DNA of 64,000 bases from Schizochytrium sp. TIO01 (GCA_004764695.1 SMSO01000035.1:2044001-2108000); one strand, 5' to 3'; numbered from the stretch's first letter, positions 32,501-45,286 are shown. Notes: a model not told the origin generated them from the letters alone. A program made the numbers and translations.

Positions 32501-33655
32501 ATGGCACTTGGCGGTATGAAGGAGAACGACGGTGCTGCCGCTCGTGTGCGGTTCTGGAAATGGGTGGGTGGTCTGCTCCTGGGTCTGACAGTAGTCACCA
32601 TGGGTCTCGCCTGGACTGATCTGCCACCAATGCCAACAGGTCCACTCGTGCCCGGCGTAGATTCCGAGAGCATGGGACACAAAAACAAGGACCTCGAAAC
32701 ACTGTCAAACCTGGGTCCCAAGGTCGGCATTCGAGGAGCCCAACAGTTCGGCGGGAGTGACTTCAAACGGCTCAAAATTGCATATGCAATTACCATCACC
32801 AAGGATGGAAACTATCTTGATGGAGCTGCTGTCTTGAAGCACTCTGTTGATATGCTTGGGTCTGCTCATGATGTAGATTTTGTAGCCATTGTCCATCCAC
32901 AGGTTACCAAAACAAGAAACGCCCTCCAAGACCTTGGCGTAAAAGTCTTTGAGTACCCGGAGCCCATCAAGTCTTCAGAGATTCAGGGTAAACATCTTCG
33001 CGATACCATTGACAAATCTGGGTGCTGTGGTATTCTAGAGCTTTTGAAACTGCGTGCATTTGAGCTTGTTCAATATGATCGCGTCGTGCTGCTGGACATG
33101 GATGCACTCATTGTTCGCAGCCTGGACCATCTTTTTGAGTATCCCGAAGAGATTCTTTTTACGTACGACCACGCCATGGACAGTCCAGGAACTGCTGCTC
33201 CCCCTGCACAAGGAGGATTCATGGTGATTCGGCCAAGCATTAAAACGTACGAACGTCTAGTGGATATTGTCCGTGAAGGTGACTTTCGACCAGGCACGGG
33301 CTGGGGTGGCCAGAACATTGGCTGGTGCTGGGGTGGTCAAACAATTCAAGGTCTTATTTCCTACTATTACAACCGAGTTGAACCCGACGGCAAACGAATC
33401 CTTGATCACTGCACGTACAATGCCATGGTTTCTACAAAGAATTGCCAAAATACTCCAATTGATGAAATCTACTCTATTCACTACACAGTATGCCAAAAAC
33501 CCTGGGCTTGTATTGTTTCTGACAAAACATTGTGCCGCGAGATGGTCGCGGAGTGGTGGAAAGTGCGCCAAAATTTTGAGAAAGCTCATGGGCTTCCTGT
33601 ATCCACAACTCAGGGTTGCCGACGAAGGTCTGAATATGTCTCCTTGTTCCCGTGA
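32501..33655 (+). CDS. Family 8 glycosyltransferase, type II membrane protein
   Basis: 384 residues from the ATG at 32501; a second Met five codons later (32516) is equally possible. A short cytosolic N-terminus is followed by one signal anchor (WVGGLLLGLTVVTMGLAW, about 21-38) and a stem. The catalytic domain matches GT8 (glycogenin-like): IAYAITITKDGNYLDGAAVL, then the Mn-binding DxD as L-L-D-M-D-A (D199, D201), followed by LIVRSLDHLFEYPEEI, GGFMVIRPS and a Gly/Trp-rich GWGGQNIGWCWGGQ. It probably transfers a sugar from a UDP-sugar in the Golgi lumen. The acceptor cannot be inferred. Cys residues near the C-terminus fit a lumenal location. Confidence 0.88.
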   Translation: MALGGMKENDGAAARVRFWKWVGGLLLGLTVVTMGLAWTDLPPMPTGPLVPGVDSESMGHKNKDLETLSNLGPKVGIRGAQQFGGSDFKRLKIAYAITITKDGNYLDGAAVLKHSVDMLGSAHDVDFVAIVHPQVTKTRNALQDLGVKVFEYPEPIKSSEIQGKHLRDTIDKSGCCGILELLKLRAFELVQYDRVVLLDMDALIVRSLDHLFEYPEEILFTYDHAMDSPGTAAPPAQGGFMVIRPSIKTYERLVDIVREGDFRPGTGWGGQNIGWCWGGQTIQGLISYYYNRVEPDGKRILDHCTYNAMVSTKNCQNTPIDEIYSIHYTVCQKPWACIVSDKTLCREMVAEWWKVRQNFEKAHGLPVSTTQGCRRRSEYVSLFP

Positions 33656-34144
33656 TAACATAACATACATGCTACTGGAATCAATTTTGCATTCTCTTTT
33701 CTCTTTGTTTCTTTTTACATTTTCCCTTGAAGTTGGATCCCAATCAATATTTGGTTTCTGTTTACAATGAAATTGTAAAAATAGCATCACCTCAATTGTA
33801 TAGCATAGCATGTTCATTTAAATTAAAGAAGACTCCACGCAGAAATCACAAGAACTATCTATCTTCGTGTGTGTTGTTGGGCATGTTTTGGTAGGGACCT
33901 GTTTTGGTTGTGTTCCTTTTTATATTTCAGGCAACTATATTCTTATTATCTCAATGCTGAATGAAAATTTTATATAATATAAAGTAGCAGATTTAGTAGT
34001 ACTAGTATGCATGTAAGGTGGCATCCGTGGGCCACATTCTGATTTTGACAAACGGATGAATAATCTGCTGTTGTTTTCAGTAAGAATGACCAAAGAGTTA
34101 ACTTTAGAACTTGAAAGTAAAATGCGTGATGCCCGCAACAGGCT
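33656..34144. other. Spacer between convergent genes
   Basis: No gene is seen. It is A/T-rich and presumably holds the 3' UTRs of the GT8 gene and of the disordered-protein gene. Confidence 0.5.
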
Positions 34145-35005
34145 CTAAGCCGTCTTCTCCAGGAATAGGTTTCTTCTTGCCCGAGCTTCGCTTGAAGCCC
34201 CAGGAGAGAATACGACGCCTACTCTCCGAACGTTCCCCCCAAACCGTCGTTGTAGTCGTCCGCCATGGGCTCCGGGTTCCTGCCAGCTAGACATTGCGTA
34301 CTCCCCATTCTGTGAGTACTGTTTCGAGTTGGTCGGCATCGATGCCGATTGGTAACTTGCAGGAAACTGATGAGATTGCTGAAATAGGTGGTTAGGGTAC
34401 TGTGATGGCCTTGAATGAGCACTTCTGCTGCTACTGCTGGCGTTCTGGTCTCTGTCGCTACCATAGAACTGGTTGTTATCATTGTATTGGTACTGGGAGC
34501 TAAGTACAGGGAGGCTCCGTGAAGACACGTTTGAAGGAGCATGGCGAGGCATTGCAGGGGCTTGTTTTTGCTCCTCATATTCGTACGCGTACTCGTCTTC
34601 TTCTTCTTCGTCATCGTCATCCATCTTGACAGCAGTTCTTGCAGATCTTGTAGGGCGCAGTCCAGTCCATGCCTTACGCCAGCGGGCGCTGGCGCTACGT
34701 TGCATAGGGGAAGGCGGTAATTGTTGACCCGGCGAAGAAGCCAGGTGGTCGTCTTGTTGTTGAAATTGGCGTGAGCTTGCCTGCTGGCTTTCCATATGAT
34801 CTGGGCTGAGGAGCAGAGATCTTGGCCTCGACTCGCCGTCTTTGTTGTTGAAGCCAAAGCCTCCAGGCGACGACAAACCGGTAGACAGTGGTGCCTGGGT
34901 CCACTCACTGTCACTGCCATCGTCCATCATCTCGCCATATTTGCTGCTTCCACTCTGGTCGCCTCGGCGCAGAGCACGGCGTCCTCGCGTCAAGATGCTC
35001 ACCAT
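34145..35005 (-). CDS. Disordered hypothetical protein
   Basis: 286 residues if started at the ATG 35003-35005 (MVSILTRGRRALRRGDQSGSS). The frame continues upstream to 35116, but that part looks like leader. The sequence is low in complexity: Ser/Gln-rich, with RSASARWRKAWTGLRPTRSAR as a basic patch, an acidic run of Asp and Glu with Tyr (D-D-D-D-E-E-E-E-D-E-Y) and a Tyr/Gln/Asn-rich half. No domain or membrane segment is seen. The basic C-terminus reads GGRLQRRFGGNVRRVGVV. The protein is not recognised. Codon use and length support a real gene, but conservation cannot be judged here. Confidence 0.6.
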   Translation of the reverse strand: MVSILTRGRRALRRGDQSGSSKYGEMMDDGSDSEWTQAPLSTGLSSPGGFGFNNKDGESRPRSLLLSPDHMESQQASSRQFQQQDDHLASSPGQQLPPSPMQRSASARWRKAWTGLRPTRSARTAVKMDDDDEEEEDEYAYEYEEQKQAPAMPRHAPSNVSSRSLPVLSSQYQYNDNNQFYGSDRDQNASSSSRSAHSRPSQYPNHLFQQSHQFPASYQSASMPTNSKQYSQNGEYAMSSWQEPGAHGGRLQRRFGGNVRRVGVVFSPGASSEARARRNLFLEKTA

Positions 35006-35616
35006 TGTGGACCTCTTCTCGAAGCTGTTTTGGTTTTGCTCACAGCCGATCGATCCCTCATTCTCAAACCTCCTTGATTCTGCAATTCCTTTTTCTTTTC
35101 CCCCCATTCTTTCCACATATCCAAGCGCCGCACATGACGACGATACTGCTAGACAGTCCTACGTACATTCGCTAACAGGCATTCAACATTTTTTTTTCTT
35201 TGCGAGCTCCCTTTCAACACCTCATCCTACCACTCGATAACCGACTGCTACCGTGTACATAAATAAACATTCATTCAATCACTGTTTTGAGACCCAAAAC
35301 TAAAAGGAATAGGATCATAAAACCAATCAACAGAAAGAAATCTGTCTTTCACAGAACGTTTTCTTTCTTGGGTGAGTGAAATTTAGATCAGACATGCAAT
35401 CCCCGTCAAAGACTCCGCCTTCCTCACAACTGCAGACGCTTAACTGGCTGACTGACATCCACTGGCCTCGAGGACCTCAATGCCAGCAAGCCGGCTCGAC
35501 TCGCCAGCTAGCTACTTAGCTACCTGGAGCGGGGGACTTTCGCGTGCCTCTCCAGCGATTAGATAGACTCGCTTTCACTCGACCTCGTTTTATGATTTGT
35601 GAAAACTCGTCGAAAC

Positions 35617-35705
35617 TTCATTCATTCATTCGTTCATTCATATTTATATTTATTAGTTTATTAATTAATTTATTAATTCATTTATTCATTTGTTTATTCA
35701 TTTGC
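35617..35705. repeat. ATTC/TTTA microsatellite tract
   Basis: Cattcattcattcgttcattc followed by degenerate ttta, ttaa and attc units, about 89 bp. Confidence 0.8.
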
Positions 35706-36721
35706 ACTGAAGATAGTTCTACAAGTGGAAGCTCTGCTAGAAGCGCCCCTATCCTCAACACTAGCAGTCCCAGTTCTTCAAGCTGAGTCAGCGCCCTTGC
35801 TCAGAACCAAGACTCGCTCACTCGAGTGCTCTCTGAGCCGACTGCCTGACATCCATTCGCTCGACCACTCCGTGTCAGTCGAGAGACACCGCTGTCTCAC
35901 GAAACCTCATCTGCACCGTGCCACCCCATGCCACCAAGCAGAATGAGCAAGTAACCTGAATGTGTTGCGAATATGCAAATAAAATAGTTAGTGAGCAAAT
36001 TAGTAAATTAAGAAGTCAAACGGAATTAAATCCTCCTCCGCTTCGTCGTCTCATAACAAAGGAAGCCTAAACTGAAGGGCCTTTTTGACAAACGGTTTTA
36101 ATAAACGCTATCACTCACTGCCACTATTCATCATCATTCTGTAAACGACGACGATCATTCCTCCTCTCAATCTCGACTTCTTGACCACTGGCAGATGTAT
36201 TTTCTTTTTCTTACATTCGAAGGTCCCTCAATCTTCACAACATCGACTACATAGGGTGTGCTAGTACACATCCTACCGGTACCTTCCTACGCTCGCACTA
36301 GCCACTTCTACGCATACAATCATCACTACCCCTTCTTCCTTTTTCAGTTCCGCACCCTAATCACTCCTACTATATCACCTAAGAGGCTCCCTCAGGCCCC
36401 CTCTCCCCACCAGCGCTCCCGTGAGCTCGTTTGGGTACTTTGGGATAGCTAAGAGCCAACTACTGATCTCCTAGGAGTGCAGTCTGTACGGTAGCTGGCA
36501 GTAGGGGTGCTCTAGCATACGTTGAGAGAGGGCATTGTGGGAATGGGGCCGATCGTAAGGGCATGGAAGATGGCTATGGGGGGTATAGAGGGAGCGTGGA
36601 AGGCACTCAGGAAAGACCTGGAAAGCTAAAATGCTTTTTTGTTTGGCTTTTTCTTTTTAAAAGCAACCTCACTTTATCTGATTAAATCTTGAATTAACTT
36701 AATTTTAATTAAATAAGTGAT

Positions 36722-36752
36722 GAATGAATAAATAAACAAATAAATAAACAAA

Positions 36753-36791
<39 letters not shown>

Positions 36792-36797
36792 ATAGAT
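36722..36797. repeat. (AAAT)n microsatellite
   Basis: About 19 aaat units with some aaac interruptions, just before the GC-rich island. Confidence 0.9.
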
Positions 36798-37075
36798 AAA
36801 ATTAGTCTCAAAAGAAAATGCGATTGAGCGGAGATTGAGATTGATGGAGATTGAAGAATGGAGGAGCGCAAAGAGCAGAACTCGCTTGAAGAAGAAGAGC
36901 GAAGGACACGGCCGCAACCACGGGAGCGCTGGGAGGGGGGAGCCCGAGAAGCCGCGCCAGAAGAGACCTCGGAGCAGGCCGCCAGAGCAGCAGAAGAGTC
37001 GGTACGCCACGCGACGCCGCGGTGGGGAAAAACTTGGAAACAGCGAAGTGACTGACAGACTAAGAGACTCAGATT

Positions 37076-37104
37076 AAGAGAGAAAGAGAGAAAGAGAGAA
37101 AGAG
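37076..37104. repeat. (GAGAGAAA)n purine tract
   Basis: Three to four copies of agagagaa, with all purines on the plus strand. Confidence 0.75.
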
Positions 37105-37879
37105 GAAAGCACTTGGAGGTGCGCGCGCACACTCCTATTGAGGGCCACGTGAGGGGTGCGCGGTCTCGCTGGACCTAGGTTCGGCGACGCGCAGAATTGA
37201 AAGTTGGCGGAAAGGAAGAACTGAGACGATTGCACAGTCTGCCTGACCTTGAGAACGACTGGAGCGACCCCTGGTATGCGAGCCGGCCGACCCGGCAGGC
37301 AGGACACGGCCCCGCCCTGTAGGCAAGGCTGGGTGTATTTACCTGATGCGAGGCAGAACCTGTAATCGGGGAAGCCAGAAAAGACGCGATGATGATCTAA
37401 AAGGTGTGTACCGAATGGGTGCATTTTGGTGCATTTCTTTTGGAGAAGGCGCGTTGGTACAAACAAACGAATCGCGTGACCGGCGACATGGTCCGCGTGA
37501 AAGAAACTAAGGAAGGGCCCTGGTTTCAAATATGCTCGAGCTCGTGACGGAGAAGATGGCTCCGGCCTCGCTCGGCGAGCTCGCTTTATGCCGCAACGGA
37601 GAGAGGCTTCCTGCACAAAGCTGTCCGGTCCGCCCAGGGTAGGGAGAGCCCAGGGTTCCTAAGGCGGTTGGCCGCCGATCGCCTCGCTCGATCGCGGCTG
37701 CTTGAGTCGCAGGTGGACGTGAAGCTCGAGCTGGAGCCCGCAACGCGAAGGCGCAGATCACTGGCAGGCACAGGCTGCGCGAAGTCGCAGCACAAGCAGC
37801 GCCGAGAGACGGCTCGCGGTTGGATGCGTGAGTGCATGCGTGCGTGCGTGGGTGCATGAGTGGCGGCAACGACGTCTTC

Positions 37880-37954
37880 GGCTGGCTTGGCTTGGCTTGG
37901 CTTGGCTTGGCTTGGCTTGGCTTGGCTTGGCTTGGCTTGGCTTGGCTTGGCTTG
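37880..37954. repeat. (TTGGC)n pentanucleotide array, about 15 copies
   Basis: About 75 bp of perfect ttggc units. The minus strand reads open as AKPSQ repeats, which explains a long spurious frame at 37507-38358. Confidence 0.95.
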
Positions 37955-38303
37955 ACGGCACTCTCGGGACTTTGACAGGTCCCAAAGTACGTTGATTGAT
38001 GAAAGCCAGGGATCCGATCGGGGTGGGATCCAGAACTGCGAAGTTGACAACCTGGAGATCTTCCAGGGGTTAGTGAATCCAACTCGAAGTCGAGCCCAAG
38101 AATGGCTTGCTTCACGCAGAGGTCGTCGTCGTCATCGACTCCGGCGACCAGGTTCGAGGTCGGTGGACCCAGAGACGCCATGCAATCGGCGAAGGTGCTC
38201 GCTCGTAAAGACCTAGGACCGGGCTTGCTTGGGGCCGCTCGGAGTCCTCGTTTGCGGGTATCTTGGACCAGGTCGCAACAACCCGAAGCAGGAAACGATC
38301 CTT

Positions 38304-38376
38304 CAAAGGCTCTTCGAGCTCCAAGGCTCTTCGAGCGCCAAGGCTCTTCAAGCTCCAAGGCTCTTCAAGCTTCCAG
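38304..38376. repeat. 17-bp minisatellite, about 4 copies
   Basis: Four tandem units of caaggctcttcgagctc with one or two substitutions each. Confidence 0.85.
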
Positions 38377-39221
38377 GCGCAACGCGACAACCAGTGGCCC
38401 CACGGCCAACTGAAAGGCCGTTGCCGATGCGTGAAACCGCGCGGAGGGAGGTAGAGCCGACGTGCGACCAGACAGGCGATCGATCAGGCGAGAAGAGCAT
38501 TCGCTCTCGTTTGACCAACCCTGAGCAGCACGCTCATTGAGCACGCTCATTGAGCAGGCTTATTGAGTGCTGCTGCTGTGGCCTCTGCTGCTGACGAGAG
38601 AGCTTCGAATTATCGCGTCAGCACGGCTTATGACATATATTTTAGGCAGCAGCGGAGGCCATTGTTTTAAGGACAAGAGTTGGGACAAAGCTTTGTGCGG
38701 ACAAAGCTCCTCTGGATATGGATATGAGCGCGTGCCGGTACGAGCGGGGACTAGGACCTAGCTAGGCAGGCAGGTAGCAGTAGGCGGCAGGAACCTGAGA
38801 GCGAGCTCATGAGCGATTGCTTTGGCGTGAAGCTGCAAGACGGTGAGGAGGAGGACTTAGTCGGCTCTGGCCGGAGAGGGTGGTCACGAGGAGCGGGTCT
38901 GACCTCTCTTGAGATCGATCAAGTCGAGCAGGCGAAAAGACACGCGATGCAGCATTGGCGCACGGCCGAAGGCGGCAACGACTACCTGGATACTGCGAAC
39001 AACGGACCGCTCGCGGGAAGGTCTGGGCAAACCCGCGAACGACGTGGAGCGGTCCAAGATGTTGCAAGATGTTGGACCACTACGCAGGCACGGAGGTGTG
39101 CGGTGACTAGGACCTCTAGAGGCAGAACAGGGCGTCGGATCCAAGAGTTGAGACGATGAAAACAAACAAGAAGTCACATCCAAGGGAGCTGGTCAACAGG
39201 AATGCATTTAGAATACACATG

Positions 39222-39246
39222 AGTATATATATATATATATATATAC
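39222..39246. repeat. (AT)n dinucleotide tract
   Basis: About 12 ta units, self-complementary. Confidence 0.9.
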
Positions 39247-39334
39247 ATATCTTTGCACGATGTAATTGGGTATGAGGACATCAAGGAGGATACGAGATCA
39301 AGGCATTAGCAAGCAGTGTAGAGGAAAAGACGAC

Positions 39335-39597
39335 CTGGAGCTGCCTTGCCAGTTGCACAAGTCGGAGACCTTGGCTTGCTTTCTCGCGGCATGAAACTGC
39401 CTTTGGTATGAAGGAGCTGGGTTGTTCCAAAGCTGGGCTGCATCCATGAAGGTCGAACAAAAGAGCCTAAAGCTGCCTCACCGGTCGGGCAAATCGGAGA
39501 CCTTAGCTTGCTTGCTCGCGCCATGAGACTGTATTCAATGTGGAGGAGATATATTGTTTCAAAGATGGTCTACATCCAGGAAGATTGAACGAAAGAT
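39335..39597. repeat. Diverged tandem duplication, period about 131 bp
   Basis: Copy 1 (39335-39465) and copy 2 (39466-39597) share tcggagacctt, agcttgctt and tccaggaagattgaac-type blocks along their whole length with many substitutions. It is an older duplication than the one at 39924. Confidence 0.8.
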
Positions 39598-39923
39598 CAT
39601 CAGGTCGAGACACCTTATTTCTAAGAGTTGTGGGTGCTCACAATGCTATAAACGTGTCGGAGAGTTGGATTTGAACTAAGGTAAAGCACAACATAGAAGT
39701 TTATCTGCTTTGCCAGTGGTTGAACCAAAAATTAAAAGTGACAATTCAGATACACTACAGGGATCTGGTTTAAACCGCGTCCTCTCTTGCGATCCAAGTT
39801 TTAACTGGCACACCAAGCCAGCGGAGATCAAGATGCTGGACTAGTACCCCATATAGATATATTACAGTCTTCGTGTTCAAAGTATTTATCTCTACAAAGG
39901 TCAAAAAGCAATCATCATTCCTT

Positions 39924-40258
39924 AAGCTGCAGAAAGTCGAGACTTTGTACTGAAGCATACAAAACACCAAAGAGAGGAGTCCAGGTGTTCAGAGTTGTTT
40001 GTTTCAAATATATGAATAGAGATCTGAATCATTCAGCACGTCGTCAGGCAGACTTTCAACTATTAGTTCTGACTCCGACGGTTAGCTATATAAGCTGCAG
40101 AAAGTCGAGATTTTGTACTGAAGCATACAAAACACCAAAGAGAGGAGCCCAGGTGTTCAGAGTTGTTTGTTTTCAATATATGAATAGAGATCTGAATCAT
40201 TGAGCACTCGCCAAGCAGACCTTCAACTATCAGTTCTGACTCCGGCGGTTAGCTATAC
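39924..40258. repeat. Recent tandem duplication, period 168 bp
   Basis: Copy 1 (39924-40091) and copy 2 (40092-40258) both begin aagctgcagaaagtcgaga and both end ggttagctata. They differ at only about a dozen positions. Confidence 0.92.
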
Positions 40259-43200
40259 TTTAACATATTCGTCTGAAAGTGTATATGATACCAGCCTCAA
40301 AAAAACAAAACGAGAACACATTTCGCAATCGCTTTGGCGCTTCAGACCTTTGCAAAACTGCTAAGAATTCTTCCTGAGTATTTCTTGCTCTTGTATTTGC
40401 AATTGATGGTTGACAATAGTGTACGATGAGATAGCGTGGATAGACCTGAATTCGAAATAGTCGGTCATTCCGTAAAAAAAAATCTTGATTCGAGCTCTTG
40501 GATCCTGGAAGGGTGGACTTCTATAAATGATCGAAAACACTTTCTTATTTTGCAATGTAGGACATTCATTCCTTTTTAAGATCCTCTGGTGAACACAAAA
40601 TTAAGTACATGATTCTGTGTTAAACAGACGTATAAAAGGACATCTTCGAGCATTTCAAGGTGAAACGCGCTTCAGTTTTGCGACCTCCCTCTTTAGAAAA
40701 TACATCTTGCTGTGAAAAGCCAAGACACACAGAGGAAAAGTTTATTGATGTTACGGTTCTCATATGGAAAGTTACCCGATTAACAAACCAGCTTGTAGAT
40801 CGATAATTGGTGCTCATCGCCGATCGCTGCTCAGCCAGAGAGTGACCAGGAGGGTGAAAGCAAGGAGCTTTAAATGCATGATCAGACTTAAGAAGGGATT
40901 ATACACTTAGGCCATACAATTAGCGACCTCTTCATGTTCTAGAGAAAAGACTAAGGGAGACTTGCATCTGCATTGCACATAGCGAAGGGGATCAGGTTAT
41001 TATAATTTCTCCACCTCTAATTCAGGTTTGCCCTTGCGTGTTCTCTTGACTATGTAGTGCACTTTCACCCTGAGGTTCACTTTGACTCGCACCTTCCTAT
41101 ATGATAGTCAAGTTCTTGTAATTCCCAAGACTGTAAAACCTATGATAGTATAACACGGACCTTGATAATAAATCGTCCATATTGCCCACCGATTGGTAAT
41201 CCCAGTAATCAGATACGAGTGTTCTTGCGCATGTTGAAAATGTTTGCTTGAGGCTGTAAGAAAAAATGAAGTCTGTTTTTGTTCAATATAAGGTGCGCCG
41301 CTGAAAACTTCATTGAAGGAGAGACGAGCAGTGAATACACATAAAGAAAGAGTCCCGAGTCTAAGAGATATCGAGATGCTGCTGAGTCTCTGTACTCTGT
41401 ACGTTGGAAAATGTGGTCTTACCAAACCTACCTTGCTTTTATGGGGAATTACCTATATAGAACAGAAACTCGGGAGATAACGTCATTAGCTAGTTCTACT
41501 CGAAAACTTTGAAAATATGCATAAGCGCGCAGAATGCGCAAGCTAGAATACAGAGCCTTAGCTCCACAACGCTTTGGCCGCTCTAACATCTGTCATATCC
41601 AACTAGAGGATCTGGGCCAATTCTGAACTCATCCACAAGTTTACTACGATATCTTCAGACAATTCGAATAGCAATCCCATTTTACATGCACCAGCATCGC
41701 TGCTGTCCTTACTTGCTCAGAAAACATCAGAGGCCCACTCAAATTCTTCATTTACTCATGGCAACTTATCATCAGGTACTCCTGCGAAGTGTCAAAAACA
41801 CACACACACCCATCACTTCTCTTCTTTTCTTAATTACAATTAGAAACTAACATCTAAGAAATCACCAGTCTTCAGCTTGCGACTGGCAACCCATCTTAAA
41901 AGGGAGCTGCCTGCAGCAAGTATCGAGAAGCCCTGCCAGCCTATACTCAGGGTCGCGCTATGTCCACATCGGCGCGAGCCTGAAGAAGTACTACATCTCC
42001 ACTAAAAGAGTTAGGCTGGGTACAAATCTCTTTAAGGTCTCGCTGTTAGAGTATTTGGTAGTGTCCCTGCTACGATGCAGTGCTGCTTGTAACCAAAGGG
42101 CGAATTAGAAGGGAGACGGAGAATGTCTTAGAGGGAAGAAGAACAGAAATGGGAACAAGAGAAGTAAAGGCATCAAGAAATTCAACATCCATCCCGAGAA
42201 GGCCAAGAAGGCCAAGAAGTGGATGGCGGAGGAGCAGATTGATTACACGCGGGGAGCTGGGAGCGAGAATGGCGAGCACTGAGGACAGCGTCCAAGATTC
42301 GACGATAAAGGATTAGGGTGCTGGAGAGCGGCAGGCAGGTTGTGGAGCGATGGCGATTGCTTGCTTCAGCTAAGACAAGGCGGAAAGCAAAACGCACGAG
42401 AGGCTGGCTTCAACTGCTGTCGCTGGCTAGCTAGTGGTGGAGGTCGATCATGCGGGCGAACTCGCCGCCAACGCTTAGTTCGGGCATATCCACTGCTAAA
42501 AGCCGCGGCGGCTTGGAGGCCTCGGGTTCGACGGAAGAGCCCGCGAACAGGGCTGAGCAAGCTTGGAGAATCAATCGCTAAGGCGTCATCGAAATTATGA
42601 AAACTTCTTCCTACAGAGGTGATGGTTTGTATCGCGATCATTGGATCAAGGGTGGACGCCAAGGCCAAAAAGAGTCCCAATTCTTTCATGAGATAACCAC
42701 TCGTTGCATGCGAAATCTACAACCTAAGATCGAGATATGGTGAGAACACACCGACTTGAATGCCACAAGGTGTGCCCTGTAACGATGCCATGGATTGCTG
42801 CAGTCGAGCGAGGCTACGGCTTCTGCGGTGATTCACCATGAGCGATGCAGATTTGGCACCGCGTTTGGGACCCTTTGCGTAGATTTCGGCATGCATGATG
42901 AGGGCTGCGATTCTGCAATTCCTTGTCAAGCCTCGCGATCAATTACTCGCTTGCATGCTCACTACTCACGAGGCTAACCTTGGCCACCCACCAACTTTGC
43001 AGGTTCTCGGAATTGGCCTCGTGCGCCAATGGTCTTTTTGTTGTCTTCTGGCAGGCACGGAGGCGTCAAAAGTATGGCTACTCGTGTTTTCTGGGGGTGT
43101 GTAGCGACGAGCTCGTAGCGACGAGCTCTGTCTAAGGTGTTTATGTGGTGAGTATTAAAGCGCAATCCAAGAAGTTTCAACCAATCCATATCTTGAAACG

Positions 43201-45286
43201 CCCCAAAATTGCGAAGTGGAGCCGCCAATTCTTCTAGGTCCACCAACAATCGAAGAGCTGATACAGCAAGGCCCATACCCAATTGTTAAGCAGGTAGTCG
43301 TGCCCTCCACGCACTCGTTCAAGTCCAATTGCCACCGAGCAAGGATCGCTCAAGTCCAGCTGTGAGGCGATGATCCCAGAGTCAGCTAATCATCCCAGCC
43401 AACCCCTCAGGGCAGGCTTCGTCCAAGATGAGCTCTGAGCCCACAATTTCAGACCTAGTTCCGGCCGCCAACTTGAAGGAATTTAGCGACCTGAAGGAGC
43501 GCAGAGTCTCCAAGTTCACAGAAAGATGATGTCGATAAGTTTGCTCATTGATGATTGTCACAAAGTGCAGAAAGAGCAGGGACTTGCTCTGCTGCTGTTG
43601 CCTCTGCTGCAGCTTACCTTTCTTTCGTCTGCCGGCACGAGTGTGAGTGAGGATCCTCGATATTCATGTCGAAACTGCACTGCAGTAGGCAGGGGTGTGC
43701 GCAAGTAGTTGGGCATGGGCAAACCAACCAAGAACGACGAGAGGAACTTGGAAAAGAACTCGGAAGCCTGCGTACCTTTTAGGAGTTGTTTCTTTCTCTT
43801 CCCGTTCGCAAAGGAAGTTCATTTAGAAGGTAATCGTGGCCATCGCAGCGAGCCTTCCGCTCACACAGTTGGTTGCCTTGCCGCCTCGGGAGAAAGCTGG
43901 CACGACTTATTTTGGCGCATCGCCGGCGGTCTTGATATGCATGTTGAAGCAGGGTGTGCTTCACGCAGAAGGAGTTGCTGTAGATCGTGTGCATGAGGTT
44001 GAAGATGCTGTTGATGGCTACGATCGCGTGCCAAAATTGCAATTTCCTTTCACTTTCTTAACCATTCCATCGTTTATTTATTTTTTAATTAAAAACATAA
44101 AACATAAAAACATTACATTTTTCGAGCGAATAAAGGATGGAATTGAGGAGCACCTTAAAGGTTTCCAAAGCCATTTATTATACACATATAAACTATGCAG
44201 CATTTTGGTGGAGCTAGCTAGTTGTCCATCGCAACCAACTCTTCCTCCTGAGACGAATGCGCATCAAAAGTAAAGAGCTAACAAAGAAATGGAAGGCCGT
44301 TTCCAAGCTGAAGATGAACGTGGACCAAGGCCACAAAGACTTTTGCGAAGAAACGTGAAAAAAAATTAAAAAAAGTTTCATTGATAATTTGCCATCATAT
44401 AATACATGGAAAGCAATAATAATACATTTGTTCGTTTGCGAGCTCGAGCATTGCAAATGTAAACATTTATGATCTCGAGACTTTCGAGATGGACTTATTA
44501 GTGAAGGGACGACGATGGTTTCTGAGAGCGAAATAGCAAGAGACGCAGGTACTTCTGCTTTTGCAAGGTACATCTCTATCCTTGACGTGCAGAAAGGCCA
44601 CAAAGTTTAGTTTCATTAAAATATAACAGGCTTGAATGCGATGCAATAATTGTGCCTCCATATAACTAACGCATCTTGAAAATACTGTGCTTGCCCAAGA
44701 ACGAAATGCACCTGAGTCTGCATATAAGTTCGATCCAGAAACGAGCTTTGAAATGACTCTTCTGACGGCAAAGAGATTATCCAATAACGCCGAAAGGGCT
44801 CGGACTGGCGAGTTTTTGATTGCGGTTCCCGCCTTTATTAACTTAGCAGAGAATTATAAGAAAATTACATCCTCTCATGATTTCGTTTATTTTTAGTTTT
44901 TCCATTATGCTGATTAATCAATGATAAGAGGCTTTTGTTACATTACACCAAAAGAAGGAAACATACAACTTCCATGCATTAGAAACCTTAGTCACACGTA
45001 AAGACTTCTTAAGAGTAGGGAATTAGAACGCCACAAAGATCCATGAATTGTAAGTTGATACAAGTTAGTCTCCAGGAACTGGAGAATATCATGAAGTTTG
45101 AGTCCCACTTGTAGAAGTTGGAGCTTTCTGGAGGCACAGATTCCTTCACGTCCCTTCCGAGTGTCCTTCTAGAGGGTATTTAACTAACACCATATACAAC
45201 AAACGGTAAGAGTCCCCGCAACGCAAACACACAAGAACGAAAGAAGTCCGAGCGATAAAATTTGCAATTTATTTATTTATTCCACT

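Larger units (their letters stand above)
35006..45286. other. 10 kb gene-poor region with a GC-rich island
   Basis: No supported gene. From about 36835 to 39160 the sequence is clearly more GC- and CpG-rich than its flanks, with long overlapping frames on both strands that show no domains. Microsatellites, a 17-bp minisatellite and two tandem duplications are listed separately. A 60-codon frame at 43526-43708 with a hydrophobic stretch and a GTGAGT donor-like site at about 43645 could be a first exon, but nothing supports it further. Confidence 0.45.

Noticed and set aside
37507-38358. 283-codon minus-strand frame with AKPSQ repeats
   Set aside because: It is created by the (TTGGC)n array and GC-rich sequence with few stops; the rest shows no protein character.
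39655-39735. tRNA-like sequence on the minus strand (GTTCAAATCC box)
   Set aside because: A B-box-like sequence is present, but the acceptor and D stems do not pair. It is at best a degenerate relic.
43526-43708. Possible signal-peptide first exon with a GTGAGT donor
   Set aside because: The acidic N-region before the hydrophobic stretch is atypical, and no downstream exon was found.
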